A stretch of DNA of 64,000 nucleotides from contig NZ_FOTC01000007.1 of the NCBI RefSeq assembly GCF_900114455.1, positions 122,901 to 186,900 on the forward strand. Direction: 5' to 3'. Positions 36,159-45,187 of the stretch are shown piece by piece. Source of the DNA: Halogranum rubrum (GTDB taxonomy: Archaea > Halobacteriota > Halobacteria > Halobacteriales > Haloferacaceae). Numbering within the stretch: position 1 is the first letter of the stretch; every line of letters begins with the position of its first letter. Under the pieces are notes generated by a model that was not told the DNA's origin, did no database searches, and saw nothing but the letters and a program-made list of their open reading frames with translations. The position numbers and the translations under genes are program-made.

Positions 36159-38546
36159 TCACTTCACCGACTCGGCTTCGACTGGCGGAGCGTCCGTCTC
36201 TGCGGGTTGGTAGGTGATTTCGAACCTGGCGCCGCCGTCGGCGCTCTCGGTGACACCGACCGACCAATTGTGCGCTTCGACGATGGTCCGAACGATAGAG
36301 AGTCCGAATCCGGTTCCCCCTCGTGAGGTCGTATATCCGTGTTCGAAGACGGCGTCTCGTCGGTCGGGAGGAATCCCGGGACCGTCGTCGGCGATGTAGA
36401 ACCCGGGACCGTCGGTGAGTGGGCCGACGTCGATAGCGACGTCGTGACCGCCGTGTTCGACGGCGTTCCGAAAGAGGTTCTCGACGGCCTGCGAGAATCT
36501 CGTCTCGTCGGCCGTGGCGAACCCCAAATCACCGGTCAGCGTTATCGACGCGTCGAACGTCTCGACGGCATCCCATGTCCGGAATATCGACTGCGCGAGG
36601 TCGAACTGTGACGTCTCGCCGACGGCCTGTCCCTGGCGTGCGAGCGAGAGAACGTCACCGACGAGGCGGTCGATACGGTCGAGTGCGCCCTCGACTCGGT
36701 CGAGATAGCTGTCGTCACCCGTCTCACGCGCGACGTCGAGAAAGCCCTGTGCGATGTTCAGTGGGTTTCGCAGGTCGTGGGAGACGACGCTCGCGAATTC
36801 GTCGAGGCGTTCGTTCTGCCGCCGGAGTTGAGCGCGGTGATGAAGTTCGTCGGTGACGTCACGAGTGATACCGGCGGTGCCACGGAACGAATCTTCGTAC
36901 GGCAGCAGTCGTGTGTGTGCTTCGTAGACTCGGGTTTCTACGTTCTCCGAGAGGCTGACCTCGACTTCGAAGACGTTCTTCTCCCGGTCACCCGAGAGCA
37001 TCGCTTTGATCCCTTCGACGTACTCGTCTGCGATGTCCGGTGGGACACAGCCCTCGTCGACGAGATCGAGGAACGGTCGACCGGTGAGGTCGTCGGCGTC
37101 GAAGCCAAAACTCGACGCGAACGCTTCGTTGACCTGTGTCAGATATCCCTGCTCGTCGAGAAGGAAGACGCCGTCCGGGACGGTTTCGATGATGGTCTTG
37201 TACCGTGCCATCTCGCGCTCACGTCGACGGCGTTCGAGCGTCTGTGCGACGAGGTCTCCGAGCGTCCGTAACAGACGAACCTCTCGGTCGGACCAAACCC
37301 GTTCGCCGTCGTGGCTGGCGAACTCGACGACGCCACAGAGAGACCAGTTACTGACCAGCGGAACGGCGGTGAGAGACGTCACACCCTGCCGTTCGAACCG
37401 TTCGCGGAGCGAGTCGGCTTCCGGCGGCATCGAGGAGAGCGACTCCACGCGGACGTTCTCGAAGCGGCGGAACTGGTCGAGCCACCACTCGGCACCGGCA
37501 CAGCCGTCGGCCGTCGCGTCGGCAGGAGTGATGCCCGGCGCACACCACTCGTGTGTCTTCTCGATATCTTCGAGACCGACCGAGACGTCGAGACCACCAG
37601 TGGAGACATCCACACTAGTGACGTCGCCACCTTCGGTAGCGCTGAAAACCGTCGCTCGGCCCGCACCGACGTACTCCGCGACGCTCTGGAGCGTCCAGCG
37701 GAGTTTCGTGTCCACTTCGTCGGCTTCGGCGCTCATGAGTGTCGTCGACGTGTCGAGTATGAGGTCGGTCAACCCGTCGTAGTACTGTAGGTCGGTGAGT
37801 TCGTGGAGGACGCCGACGACGCTCTCGGCACTCTCACCGGTGAACTGACGCGCGGTGAGATGACAGCGACAGCGACGGACCTCGTCGCTCGCACTGACGA
37901 CGTCGGCCTCGAACTGGACCGTATCCGGACCCTCGGCGTCCACCAGCGACGCGAAGTTCTCGGACAGTGTCCCGTCGGCATCGAGTGCCGATATCGGCGT
38001 CCCGAGCGCCGCCTCACGGTCGTAGCCGGTCATCTCCAAGAAGACGTCGTCGACGGACGTGAGACGGCCCTCACCGTCGAGGACGTAGACGGCGTTCTCC
38101 AGTGCCTCGATGGCCGCACCGTACTGTTCGGAGGTAGCCTCCGCTCGGTGTTGAGAGACGGCGTTGTGGATACGCTTCGCTAGCACCGTATACTGGTCGG
38201 TGCCGGGACCTTTCTGCATGTAATCGGTCGCCCCGACTTGGAAAGCGTCGCGGGCGACTTCTTCGCTACCTTTCCCCGTGAACAAGATGAACGGGATGTC
38301 TGGGTATTGGCACCGAACTGCTTCTAAGAGTTCGAGACCGTCTGTCTCGGGCATCTCGTAGTCACTGACGATGCAGTCGATATGCGACCCGCCGAGTCGG
38401 TCCTGTGCCTCGCGGGCGTTCCCAACCGCGACGACTTCGAGAGTCACGTCGGCCTCGTACCGTTCGAGATACGTGGCAGCCAACTCGCCAAGCACTGGCT
38501 GGTCGTCGACGTAGAGGACTCGTACCGGCGCGTCCGACCGTACCAT
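36159..38546 (-). CDS. hybrid receiver-PAS-GAF-PAS histidine kinase
   Basis: A 795-residue soluble signalling protein. Domain order: receiver domain (1-125, phospho-acceptor Asp62 in VSDYEMPETDG, switch Lys in YMQKG); PAS 1 (about 140-250, LEMTGYDREAALG); GAF-like domain (about 265-425); PAS 2 (about 445-560, ASSFGFDADDLTG); HisKA with His590 in VVSHDLRNPLNI; and HATPase (about 650-790, NLFRNAVEHGG, DDGPGIP, GGTGFGLSIVR). No transmembrane segment is seen. Proteins with this order integrate soluble or redox/light cues in haloarchaea. The receiver at the N-terminus suggests input from another kinase. No cognate regulator is adjacent, and the downstream DMT carrier gene has its own spacing. Start ATG at 38546. 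Confidence 0.9.
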   Translation of the reverse strand: MVRSDAPVRVLYVDDQPVLGELAATYLERYEADVTLEVVAVGNAREAQDRLGGSHIDCIVSDYEMPETDGLELLEAVRCQYPDIPFILFTGKGSEEVARDAFQVGATDYMQKGPGTDQYTVLAKRIHNAVSQHRAEATSEQYGAAIEALENAVYVLDGEGRLTSVDDVFLEMTGYDREAALGTPISALDADGTLSENFASLVDAEGPDTVQFEADVVSASDEVRRCRCHLTARQFTGESAESVVGVLHELTDLQYYDGLTDLILDTSTTLMSAEADEVDTKLRWTLQSVAEYVGAGRATVFSATEGGDVTSVDVSTGGLDVSVGLEDIEKTHEWCAPGITPADATADGCAGAEWWLDQFRRFENVRVESLSSMPPEADSLRERFERQGVTSLTAVPLVSNWSLCGVVEFASHDGERVWSDREVRLLRTLGDLVAQTLERRRREREMARYKTIIETVPDGVFLLDEQGYLTQVNEAFASSFGFDADDLTGRPFLDLVDEGCVPPDIADEYVEGIKAMLSGDREKNVFEVEVSLSENVETRVYEAHTRLLPYEDSFRGTAGITRDVTDELHHRAQLRRQNERLDEFASVVSHDLRNPLNIAQGFLDVARETGDDSYLDRVEGALDRIDRLVGDVLSLARQGQAVGETSQFDLAQSIFRTWDAVETFDASITLTGDLGFATADETRFSQAVENLFRNAVEHGGHDVAIDVGPLTDGPGFYIADDGPGIPPDRRDAVFEHGYTTSRGGTGFGLSIVRTIVEAHNWSVGVTESADGGARFEITYQPAETDAPPVEAESVK

Positions 38547-38604
38547 ACGGGTATTGACACGGTGCGTGTATTGACTCTTGTGACGATATTATCAAGACTG
38601 ATAG

Positions 38605-39552
38605 TCATTCGGCCGGTGTCGACTCCGCTCCCTCTGGCGAACTGTCGGGCGGGTTATCGGATTTGGAAGTGAGATAGATGCCGCCGAGGACGACTGCACC
38701 GCCGACGAGTGTCGGACCCGTCGGCACCTGTCCGAGGAGGACGAGTGCGAGCAGGGTGCTCCCGACCGGTTCGCCCAGGAGTGAGACGCTGACGACGCTC
38801 GATTCGAGATGAGCGAGTGCCCAGTTGATGACCGTGTGACCGAACAGCCCCGGACCGACGGCCATCGCGAGAAAGAGTATCCACTCACGGGGTGGGTAGC
38901 CGACCAGTGCGTGGCCCTCGGCGAGGGTCAAGCCGAGGAGAACGACGGCACAGACGCTGTAGACGACGGTGACGTACGGGAGGAGCGCGATTCGTTGGCG
39001 GAGCGAGCGCCCGGCGAGAACGTAGCCCGCGGCCGTCACCGCACCGACGACGGCGAGTGCGTTGCCGTACAGCGGTCTGGGGGCGGCGACGGCGACACCG
39101 GAGAGGAGGTCACCGACGGACATCACGACCATGCCGACGACGGCGACGAGGATGCCGACGACCGTCCGTCCCGTGACGCGTTCGTCGAGGAGCGCCCACG
39201 CGCCCACCGCGACGAAGAGCGGTTGTGCTTGGACGAGCGTGACGCTCGCAGCGACGGTGGTCCACTCCAGACTCTCAAACCACGAGGCGAAGTGGAACGC
39301 GAGAGCGACGCCGGAGGCGGCGGCGACGAGTAGGTCTCGTCGTCGTATCTGTCGGAAGTCACTCGCGTGTCGCGTGACGGCGAACGGTGCGAGTAGGAGC
39401 GTCGTGAACAAGACTCGATAGAACGCCTTCACGAGGCTCGGTGCGTCGCTCCACGTCACGAGGATGGCGCTGGTGCTGACTGCGAGGATGGCGACGGCGA
39501 GGGCGGCCAGCGGAGGAACGTGGCGGTCCAGTCGCGACAGTCGTGACGACAC
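38605..39552 (-). CDS. DMT-superfamily transporter (EamA, two repeats)
   Basis: A 315-residue membrane protein with ten hydrophobic helices in two EamA repeats. Repeat 1 begins LAVAILAVSTSAILVTW and contains SLEWTTVAASVTLVQAQPLF; repeat 2 contains HLESSVVSVSLLGEPVGSTLLA. Members export amino acids, metabolites or drugs; substrate unknown. The ATG at 39552 opens the first helix after a short basic leader. The methyltransferase gene upstream on the same strand is 49 bp away, so an operon is possible. Confidence 0.82.
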   Translation of the reverse strand: MSSRLSRLDRHVPPLAALAVAILAVSTSAILVTWSDAPSLVKAFYRVLFTTLLLAPFAVTRHASDFRQIRRRDLLVAAASGVALAFHFASWFESLEWTTVAASVTLVQAQPLFVAVGAWALLDERVTGRTVVGILVAVVGMVVMSVGDLLSGVAVAAPRPLYGNALAVVGAVTAAGYVLAGRSLRQRIALLPYVTVVYSVCAVVLLGLTLAEGHALVGYPPREWILFLAMAVGPGLFGHTVINWALAHLESSVVSVSLLGEPVGSTLLALVLLGQVPTGPTLVGGAVVLGGIYLTSKSDNPPDSSPEGAESTPAE

Positions 39553-39601
39553 AGGTGAACCTCGGCCGTGGGTGGGTTAGCGGTTGCGACTCGCTGCCAC
39601 G

Positions 39602-40372
39602 CTACCGCTTCGTCGCTCGAATCAGTGCCTTCGGGTTGGCAAAAGACTGGACGTCGCCTGCGTCGTCGAACTCGACGGCGAACCGCTCGTGTGCCCCCTC
39701 GGGAGCCTCTCGGAACCGTTCTCTGAGTTCGTCACGGTCGGGTTCGGATACGTCGGTCCGCTCGACCCACGCCTCGAAGTCGAGCGTGATGGCCGCCGAC
39801 TCGACCGTCTCGATAGCGAGTCCCGCGGACTCGAACCACTCGCGCCACTGCTCTACCGTATAGAGTTCGACGTGCGTCGGGTCGCGGAGTCGCTCGACGC
39901 CGTTGAGAAACGTCGCTAGGTCTGCCTCCTCGGGCGCGACGTTGTCCTCGAAGGCGAAGGTGCCACCCGGTTCGAGGACGCGAGCCACCTCGCTCACGAA
40001 GGATTCCGGGTCGGGAAAGTGGTGGGCGGCGATGCGACAGGTGACGGCGTCGAAGGCGTCGTCTCGAACCGGGAGGCGTTCGGCGTCGGCGAGCGCACCC
40101 TCCACGTCGTACTCGCGAGTCGCCACCGTGACCATCTCCGGAGAGACGTCGCCCGCGACGACGAACGGGACGCCAGCGGCGGCGAGTGCGCCCGCCGTGT
40201 GCCCGCCGCCGGTGGCGATATCGAGCGCGCGGTCTGCGTCGGCACACCACGCGGCGAGCGTCCGCAGGTCGTCGCTCCCGCGGTGGACGGCGCTCTCGAA
40301 GTAGTCCTCGGCGGCGGCCCCGAAACTCGCGGCAGTGTCGCGTTTGTGGTCGTCGCGTCGCTGGTCGCTCAT
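39602..40372 (-). CDS. SAM-dependent methyltransferase, UbiE-like class I
   Basis: A 256-residue soluble enzyme. The SAM motif I is RALDIATGGGHTAGALA, followed by the acidic strand 2 (FVVAGDVSPEM), motif II AVTCRIAAHHFPD and motif III RVLEPGGTFAFEDN. The layout matches the Methyltransf_11/UbiE group, which methylates small molecules such as quinones. Haloarchaea contain many paralogues and the substrate cannot be read here. It sits upstream of the DMT gene and downstream of queC on the same strand (85 bp from queC), so it may be part of the operon that starts at queD, although the gap suggests otherwise. Confidence 0.8.
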   Translation of the reverse strand: MSDQRRDDHKRDTAASFGAAAEDYFESAVHRGSDDLRTLAAWCADADRALDIATGGGHTAGALAAAGVPFVVAGDVSPEMVTVATREYDVEGALADAERLPVRDDAFDAVTCRIAAHHFPDPESFVSEVARVLEPGGTFAFEDNVAPEEADLATFLNGVERLRDPTHVELYTVEQWREWFESAGLAIETVESAAITLDFEAWVERTDVSEPDRDELRERFREAPEGAHERFAVEFDDAGDVQSFANPKALIRATKR

Positions 40373-40456
40373 GGGAGTGGGTTCGTCGGGTGGCGAGAAA
40401 AGTCGTTCTCGAAGAGGAGAAACTGCGAAGGAGTGTGCTCGTGACGACTGACAGGC

Positions 40457-41221
40457 TTACTCCGCGTCGACGTACTGCGGACGCTCTTCGTAGGCGATGG
40501 GGTCACGGGTTCCGATGTTCTGGAACGCTTGGAGTCTGAAGGCACAGGAGTCACAGGTGCCGCAGGCGGGTTCCTCGGCGCGGTAGCAGGACCACGTGTG
40601 CTCGAAGGGGACACCGAGTTCGACGCCGCGTCTGGCAATCTCGGTCTTCGAATCGTGGACGAACGGCACTTCGAGCGAGATGCTCGTCTCGGGTTTCGTG
40701 CCCACGTCGACCATCGCCTCGAACGCCTCGAAGAACTCCGGGCGGCAGTCCGGATAGCCGGAGTAGTCCTCGCTGTGCGCGCCGACGAAGACGGCGTCGC
40801 ACTCGTTGGCCTCGGCGTAGGAGACGGCCATCGAGAGCAGATTCGCATTTCTGAACGGGACGTACGAGGTCGGAATCTCGTCGCTGTTCATGTCGGCGTC
40901 TTCGACGGCCATCTCGTCGTCGGTGAGACTCGACGCGCCGATGGTCGAGAGGTGGCTGGTCTCGATGTGGAGGAAGTCGTTTGCCCCTAGCTCGTCAGCG
41001 AGTCGCTCGGCACAGGCGAGTTCCTTCGACTCCGTCTTCTGGCCGTAAGAGGTGTGGAGCGCGTAGATGTCGTAGCCGCGCTCTTTGGCCTCGTAGGCGG
41101 CGGTGGCGCTGTCCATCCCGCCAGAGAGGAGGACGACGGCGCGTTTGGGAGTCTGTTCAGTCGAATCGGTCGATTCGGTCGATTCGGCGGTTTCAGTCGA
41201 GTCGGAGTCTGTGTCGGTCAT
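40457..41221 (-). CDS. queC: 7-cyano-7-deazaguanine synthase
   Basis: A 254-residue enzyme that converts 7-carboxy-7-deazaguanine to preQ0 with ATP and ammonia. The PP-loop is VLLSGGMDSATAAYEAK near residue 32. The C-terminal zinc cluster is CYRAEEPACGTCDSCAFR. In archaea preQ0 is inserted at tRNA position 15 and becomes archaeosine. The N-terminus is an unusual Thr/Ser/Glu-rich stretch (SDSTETAESTESTDSTEQT) of about 22 residues before the PP-loop domain, probably disordered. It is the last gene of the queD-queE-queC cluster; 20 bp separate it from queE. Confidence 0.95.
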   Translation of the reverse strand: MTDTDSDSTETAESTESTDSTEQTPKRAVVLLSGGMDSATAAYEAKERGYDIYALHTSYGQKTESKELACAERLADELGANDFLHIETSHLSTIGASSLTDDEMAVEDADMNSDEIPTSYVPFRNANLLSMAVSYAEANECDAVFVGAHSEDYSGYPDCRPEFFEAFEAMVDVGTKPETSISLEVPFVHDSKTEIARRGVELGVPFEHTWSCYRAEEPACGTCDSCAFRLQAFQNIGTRDPIAYEERPQYVDAE

Positions 41222-41241
41222 AGATGGGTGAGAGAGTCTAC

Positions 41242-42015
41242 CTACGTCTCGGGTGCGTCGTTCCAGAGGTCGACGTGGAGTCGCGGAGTGTACCGGTAGC
41301 CGTACTCCAGTGCGAGGTCGGCGACGACGTTACGGGTCTCGGCGAGTCGCTCGCGAGTCTGTCCTTCGGGCATCAAGAGAACGTCCGTGTCGGGGATGTC
41401 GACGTCCGCCCCGGCGCGAATCTCGGCCAGTAAGGACTCGATTTCGTCCATATCCTCGGGACCGGTGACGACGAACTTGAACTGGCGGTCGTATCGTTCT
41501 GCGAACGTCGCCAGCGCCCCGACGTCGATGCGGCGCTGTTCGTGTCGCTCGGCCCACTCGCCGTCGCCTTTCGGGTCTCTCTCCTGAACTGGCGTCGACG
41601 ACGCGAGTTTCGGGCTGACGCTCGCGAGGGCTATCGGGACGTCGGCGTCGGGAACGATGGTGCCGTTCGTCTCGACGGTGGTGTGGTAGCCCAACTCGCC
41701 GAGTCGCCGGAGCAAGTCCTGTGACGACTCGTGGACGAGCGGTTCACCACCGGTGAGGACGACGTGGTCGGCGTCGTACTCCTGAATCTCCTCGACGATA
41801 GCGTCGAGGTCCATCCACGCGTGGGTCGGTTCCCACGAGGTGTGATAGGAGTCGCAGAACCAACAGCGAAGGTTACAGCCACTGGTGCGGACGAAGACAC
41901 TCGGGACACCCGCGAGGGTTCCCTCGCCCTGGAGGGAGACGAACAGTTCGTTGATGGGAAGCGCGTCGCCCTCGGGAGCGCCGTCGGGGCGCTCGACCGT
42001 GGACGTGACCGGCAT
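41242..42015 (-). CDS. queE: 7-carboxy-7-deazaguanine synthase, radical SAM
   Basis: A 257-residue radical-SAM enzyme that makes 7-carboxy-7-deazaguanine from 6-carboxytetrahydropterin. The cluster motif is CNLRCWFCDSYH, giving Cys-x3-Cys-x2-Cys for the 4Fe-4S site. SLQGEGTLAGVPSVFVRTSG precedes it and HVVLTGGEPLVHE follows as in the QueE family. The start codon shares its last base with the stop of queD (TGATG on the coding strand), so translation is probably coupled. Start ATG 42015 (MPVTSTVERPDG). Confidence 0.94.
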   Translation of the reverse strand: MPVTSTVERPDGAPEGDALPINELFVSLQGEGTLAGVPSVFVRTSGCNLRCWFCDSYHTSWEPTHAWMDLDAIVEEIQEYDADHVVLTGGEPLVHESSQDLLRRLGELGYHTTVETNGTIVPDADVPIALASVSPKLASSTPVQERDPKGDGEWAERHEQRRIDVGALATFAERYDRQFKFVVTGPEDMDEIESLLAEIRAGADVDIPDTDVLLMPEGQTRERLAETRNVVADLALEYGYRYTPRLHVDLWNDAPET

Positions 42016-42476
42016 CAGAACGACCCGCCGCAGAGTTCGCTCGTCTCCGACACCTGCACCGAGACGTCTCGCACGTTGTCCGGCAGTTCCTCGGCGAGAC
42101 GTCGTTCGAGGACGACACTCATCACTTCCGCCGTCGGCGGGGCCTCGAAGAGCACGACTGCGTCACCGTCGCCGCTAGCTTCGAACGCCTCTACGAGGGG
42201 GTCGCCCTCTTCCAAGAGGAAGCGGTGGTCCCAGCGGTCGATGACCGAGGTGACCTCGCCTTTGTCGACGACCCATCCCTCTTCGGTGAGGTCGCCGACG
42301 ATACGGACGGAAATCTCGTAGTTGTGGCCGTGCGGGCGGCTACACTTGCCGTCGTGGTGCATCAGTCGGTGGCCCGAACTGATGCGGATAGGTCGGTCTC
42401 GCCCGATGTGGAGGACTCGCGCGCCGGTTCCTGCGAGTCCCGCCTCGGTGGGTTCTCCGAGTGTTCTCTGGGTCAT
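42015..42476 (-). CDS. queD: 6-carboxytetrahydropterin synthase, QueD/PTPS family
   Basis: A 153-residue pterin enzyme, first in the preQ0 operon. The zinc site residues are in SSGHRLMHHDGKCSRPHGHN, and the catalytic Cys sits directly before the RPHGHN motif, as in QueD rather than eukaryotic PTPS. It turns dihydroneopterin triphosphate into 6-carboxytetrahydropterin, the QueE substrate. The C-terminal half (IDRWDHRFLLEEGDPLVEAF) is the tunnelling-fold second half. AT-rich sequence (ATAATTT-like at about 42476-42500 on the minus strand) precedes the start, consistent with a promoter serving queD-queE-queC. Confidence 0.93.
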   Translation of the reverse strand: MTQRTLGEPTEAGLAGTGARVLHIGRDRPIRISSGHRLMHHDGKCSRPHGHNYEISVRIVGDLTEEGWVVDKGEVTSVIDRWDHRFLLEEGDPLVEAFEASGDGDAVVLFEAPPTAEVMSVVLERRLAEELPDNVRDVSVQVSETSELCGGSF

Positions 42477-42582
42477 ATTTAGAGAATATCGTTCGAAGGT
42501 ATAAAACCGTGTTCACCAGCCGATACTGTGGGAATCGATGACGCGAAATCGCGGGAGGGGAGCTGGATTGGGCGAGACCGAG

Positions 42583-42987
42583 TCAGTCCAGTCCTTCGAA
42601 CGCCGCAACCTTCTCGCGTCGGTCGTCGCTGATAGCCGTCGGCTTCCCCGTCTCGGCGTCGACGATGACCTGCGTCGTCTCGGCGGTGGCGACGACGTCG
42701 TCGCCGACGCGAACCTCGTACTCCATCGGGTAACTCGACGTCCCGAGGGAGGGAACACGAATCGCGACGGTCACCTCGTCGTCCAGCGTGACCGACTGTT
42801 TGTAGTCGATTTCGAGGTTGGCGATGACCATGTCGATGTCCTCCAACTCGGCGTCGAGCACTTCGTCGAGGTAGTCGACGCGGGCGTGTTCGAGATAGGT
42901 GACGTAGACGGCGTTGTTGACGTGGCCCCACGGGTCGAGGTCGCGGTAGCGGACGGAGAGGGTCGTCTCGTGGTTGAACTCGCTCAT
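42583..42987 (-). CDS. acyl-CoA thioesterase, 4HBT hot-dog family
   Basis: A 134-residue protein from ATG 42987 (MSEFNHETTLSV). The hot-dog active region reads YRDLDPWGHVNNAVYVTYLEHARVDY, with the Asp and HVNN typical of 4-hydroxybenzoyl-CoA thioesterase relatives. The family hydrolyses acyl-CoA thioesters; substrate unknown. The extended frame to 43020 adds a Cys-containing leader that lacks family support. It lies between the queD operon and the Nudix gene, all on the minus strand. Confidence 0.85.
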   Translation of the reverse strand: MSEFNHETTLSVRYRDLDPWGHVNNAVYVTYLEHARVDYLDEVLDAELEDIDMVIANLEIDYKQSVTLDDEVTVAIRVPSLGTSSYPMEYEVRVGDDVVATAETTQVIVDAETGKPTAISDDRREKVAAFEGLD

Positions 42988-43045
42988 GCAGAGAGACCCA
43001 CACGCCGCAGGTGAAAACACGGTGGTCGATGCGGGGTTTGCCGGG

Positions 43046-43495
43046 TTATTCGTCGGTCGCGTTCTCTGCGACCGAGTCGAGAAACCGGCCGACCGGACGG
43101 TCGAACCGCCAACGGCGTTCCTGAGCGTCGTCGAACGATACCCACGTCGGCCTGCCTTCCCACGACGACTCTGCGAGGGGAGTCTCTCGCTTCGGTTCGC
43201 CGACGAAGAGGCGTTCGACGCCGCCGTAGGCGTTGAGTCCCTCGTTCACACAGTCGCCGAGAACGACGTCGACACCAGTCTCCTCGCGTGCCTCGCGGTG
43301 CGCTGCGTCGGTGAACGTCTCGCCCGCTTCCAACCCGCCGACGGGGAGCATCAGGTAGTCACCGGTGTCGATAGCGAGCACACAGTCGTCGTGGAGAACG
43401 AGCACGCCTGCCGTCGCTCGTGGCCAAATGAGTCGACCGAAGAGCGCCGCGAAGGGGAGGCCACCCTTCCAGAGATACCACGAGCGAAGTCCCAT
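43046..43495 (-). CDS. Nudix hydrolase
   Basis: A 149-residue enzyme with an intact Nudix box: GGLEAGETFTDAAHREAREE with the following TGVD, fitting GX5EX7REUXEEXGU. The N-terminus (MGLRSWYLWKGG) has an aromatic segment, then TAGVLVLHDDCVLAI as the first strand. Nudix enzymes split nucleoside-diphosphate-linked compounds; substrate not predictable. 58 bp separate it from the thioesterase gene. Confidence 0.88.
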   Translation of the reverse strand: MGLRSWYLWKGGLPFAALFGRLIWPRATAGVLVLHDDCVLAIDTGDYLMLPVGGLEAGETFTDAAHREAREETGVDVVLGDCVNEGLNAYGGVERLFVGEPKRETPLAESSWEGRPTWVSFDDAQERRWRFDRPVGRFLDSVAENATDE

Positions 43496-43582
43496 ACGTG
43501 GCTCTGTTCCGGCGCGCTCGAAAGAGTTTCTGCTCGGCCTCGGTCGTCCCCCGGTCGGCTTTGGCCGACCGAGCAGACCGAG

Positions 43583-45187
43583 TTACGACTCGCCGAACGC
43601 CGCTTCGACCGCCTCGCGGTCGAGTTTCGACGGACCGCTCGTCGGCATCTCGTCGACGAACGCGAGTCTCTTTGGAACTTTGAACCGAGCGAGTTTCCCG
43701 TCGAGGAAGTCGCGTAACTCGTCGAGCGTCAGGCTCTCGTCGCCTTCGACGACAGCTTTTCCGACTTGTCCCCACTGCTCGTCCGGGACGCCGACGACGA
43801 CGACCTCCTCGACTTTCGGATGCGTCGAGACGACGCTCTCGACTTCGGCCGGATAGACGTTCTCGCCGCCACTGACGTACATGTTCTTCGTGCGACCGAC
43901 GATGTAGTAGTAGCCGTCGTCGTCGAGACGAGCGAGGTCACCGGTCGACACCCAGCCGTCACCGAACGTCTCTTCGGACTCCGCCGGAGCCTGCCAGTAG
44001 CCGTCGGCGGCGTGGAATCCGGCGAGTTCCAGTTCACCGACCTCGCCCTGTGGAACTGGCCCGTCGTCGTCGACGATGCGAGCGTCGACGTGCATCGCGG
44101 GGACGCCAACGCTGTCGGCCTTCTCTTGGAAACTTCCTTCGGGCATCGCGAAGTTGTTCGGTCCGCACTCGGTGAGACCGTAGCCCTGCGAGAGGTCGAC
44201 GTCGCGTTCCCACCACGCCTCCATGACGGCCTGTCGGCAGGGGCCGCCGCCGCTCTTGACGAACCGGAGCGACGAGAGGTCCGTCTCGGCCCAGTCGTCG
44301 TGGCGGCACATCGTCCGGAGGACGGCGGGCACGCCCACGAGGACGGACGCGTCGTACTCGGCAATCGAACGCAGGACTGCGCTCGCGTCGAACTCGCGGG
44401 CGACGACGACGGTGCCGCCGACGTGAAACAGCGGGACGGTGAGTACGTTCCACCCGCCAGTGTGGAACATCGGAAACACCATCGGCGTCGTGTCCTCGGG
44501 GCGCAGACCCCACGCCGTGACGGTGTTGAACGAGTTCCAGACGATGCTCTGGTGGGTGACGACTGTCTCCTTCGGGACGCCGGTCGACCCGCCGGTGTGG
44601 AGAAAGAGATGCGGGTCCGACAGGGAGACGTCGGCGCGGTGGACGGGCGAATCGTCGTCAGGGAGTTCATCGTCGTATCGGGACCAGTCGTCCGGGTGAC
44701 TCCCGTCGTCGGATGAGTCAGCGACGACGAGTACCTCGACGTCAGCGGTGACGCTGCAGTCGTCGTGTCCGAGCACGTCGCGGGCGAGGTCCACGAACGG
44801 CGACTCGACGACGAGGAGTTCGGGGTCGACGGTCGAGAGCATCGTGGCGAGTTCGGGCGGCGCGAGTCGGTGTGAGAGCGGTGCGAGGACGCCGCCGGTC
44901 TTGCCCGTGGCGAAGAAGCAGTCGACGAGTTCGGGTCGATTTCGAGACAGTGTGGCGACCCGCCCGCCGTCGGCGACGTCGTGTGTGCGGAGGAGACGGG
45001 CCGTCTGATTCGCCCGCGCGTCGAGTTCGCGGTAGGTGAACGCCCGTCCGCTCGTCGCGTCGACGAGTCCAGTTTTCTCTGGGGAGAGACGGGCGCGACG
45101 CTCGCTCCACGCACCGACCCACTCGAACGTCTGTGCTGTCGGTGCCGTTTGTGTGCTGTCTCCGCTCTCTCCGCCGTCAGTGACCAT
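43583..45187 (-). CDS. acyl-CoA synthetase / AMP-binding ligase
   Basis: A 534-residue member of the ANL superfamily. The ATP motif is FLHTGGSTGVPKETVVTHQS; the A5 motif is YGLTECGPNN; the hinge region is WVSTGDLARLDDDGYYY with VGRTKNMYVSGGENVYPAE; the catalytic Lys is in TSGPSKLDREAVEAAF. The family activates a carboxylate to an acyl-CoA; an acid such as a fatty or aromatic acid is likely. The ATG at 45187 (MVTDGGESG) lies 11 bp inside the end of the upstream alpha/beta hydrolase gene, so the two are probably translated together. An extended frame to 45253 is Ser-rich and overlaps that gene further. Confidence 0.88.
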   Translation of the reverse strand: MVTDGGESGDSTQTAPTAQTFEWVGAWSERRARLSPEKTGLVDATSGRAFTYRELDARANQTARLLRTHDVADGGRVATLSRNRPELVDCFFATGKTGGVLAPLSHRLAPPELATMLSTVDPELLVVESPFVDLARDVLGHDDCSVTADVEVLVVADSSDDGSHPDDWSRYDDELPDDDSPVHRADVSLSDPHLFLHTGGSTGVPKETVVTHQSIVWNSFNTVTAWGLRPEDTTPMVFPMFHTGGWNVLTVPLFHVGGTVVVAREFDASAVLRSIAEYDASVLVGVPAVLRTMCRHDDWAETDLSSLRFVKSGGGPCRQAVMEAWWERDVDLSQGYGLTECGPNNFAMPEGSFQEKADSVGVPAMHVDARIVDDDGPVPQGEVGELELAGFHAADGYWQAPAESEETFGDGWVSTGDLARLDDDGYYYIVGRTKNMYVSGGENVYPAEVESVVSTHPKVEEVVVVGVPDEQWGQVGKAVVEGDESLTLDELRDFLDGKLARFKVPKRLAFVDEMPTSGPSKLDREAVEAAFGES

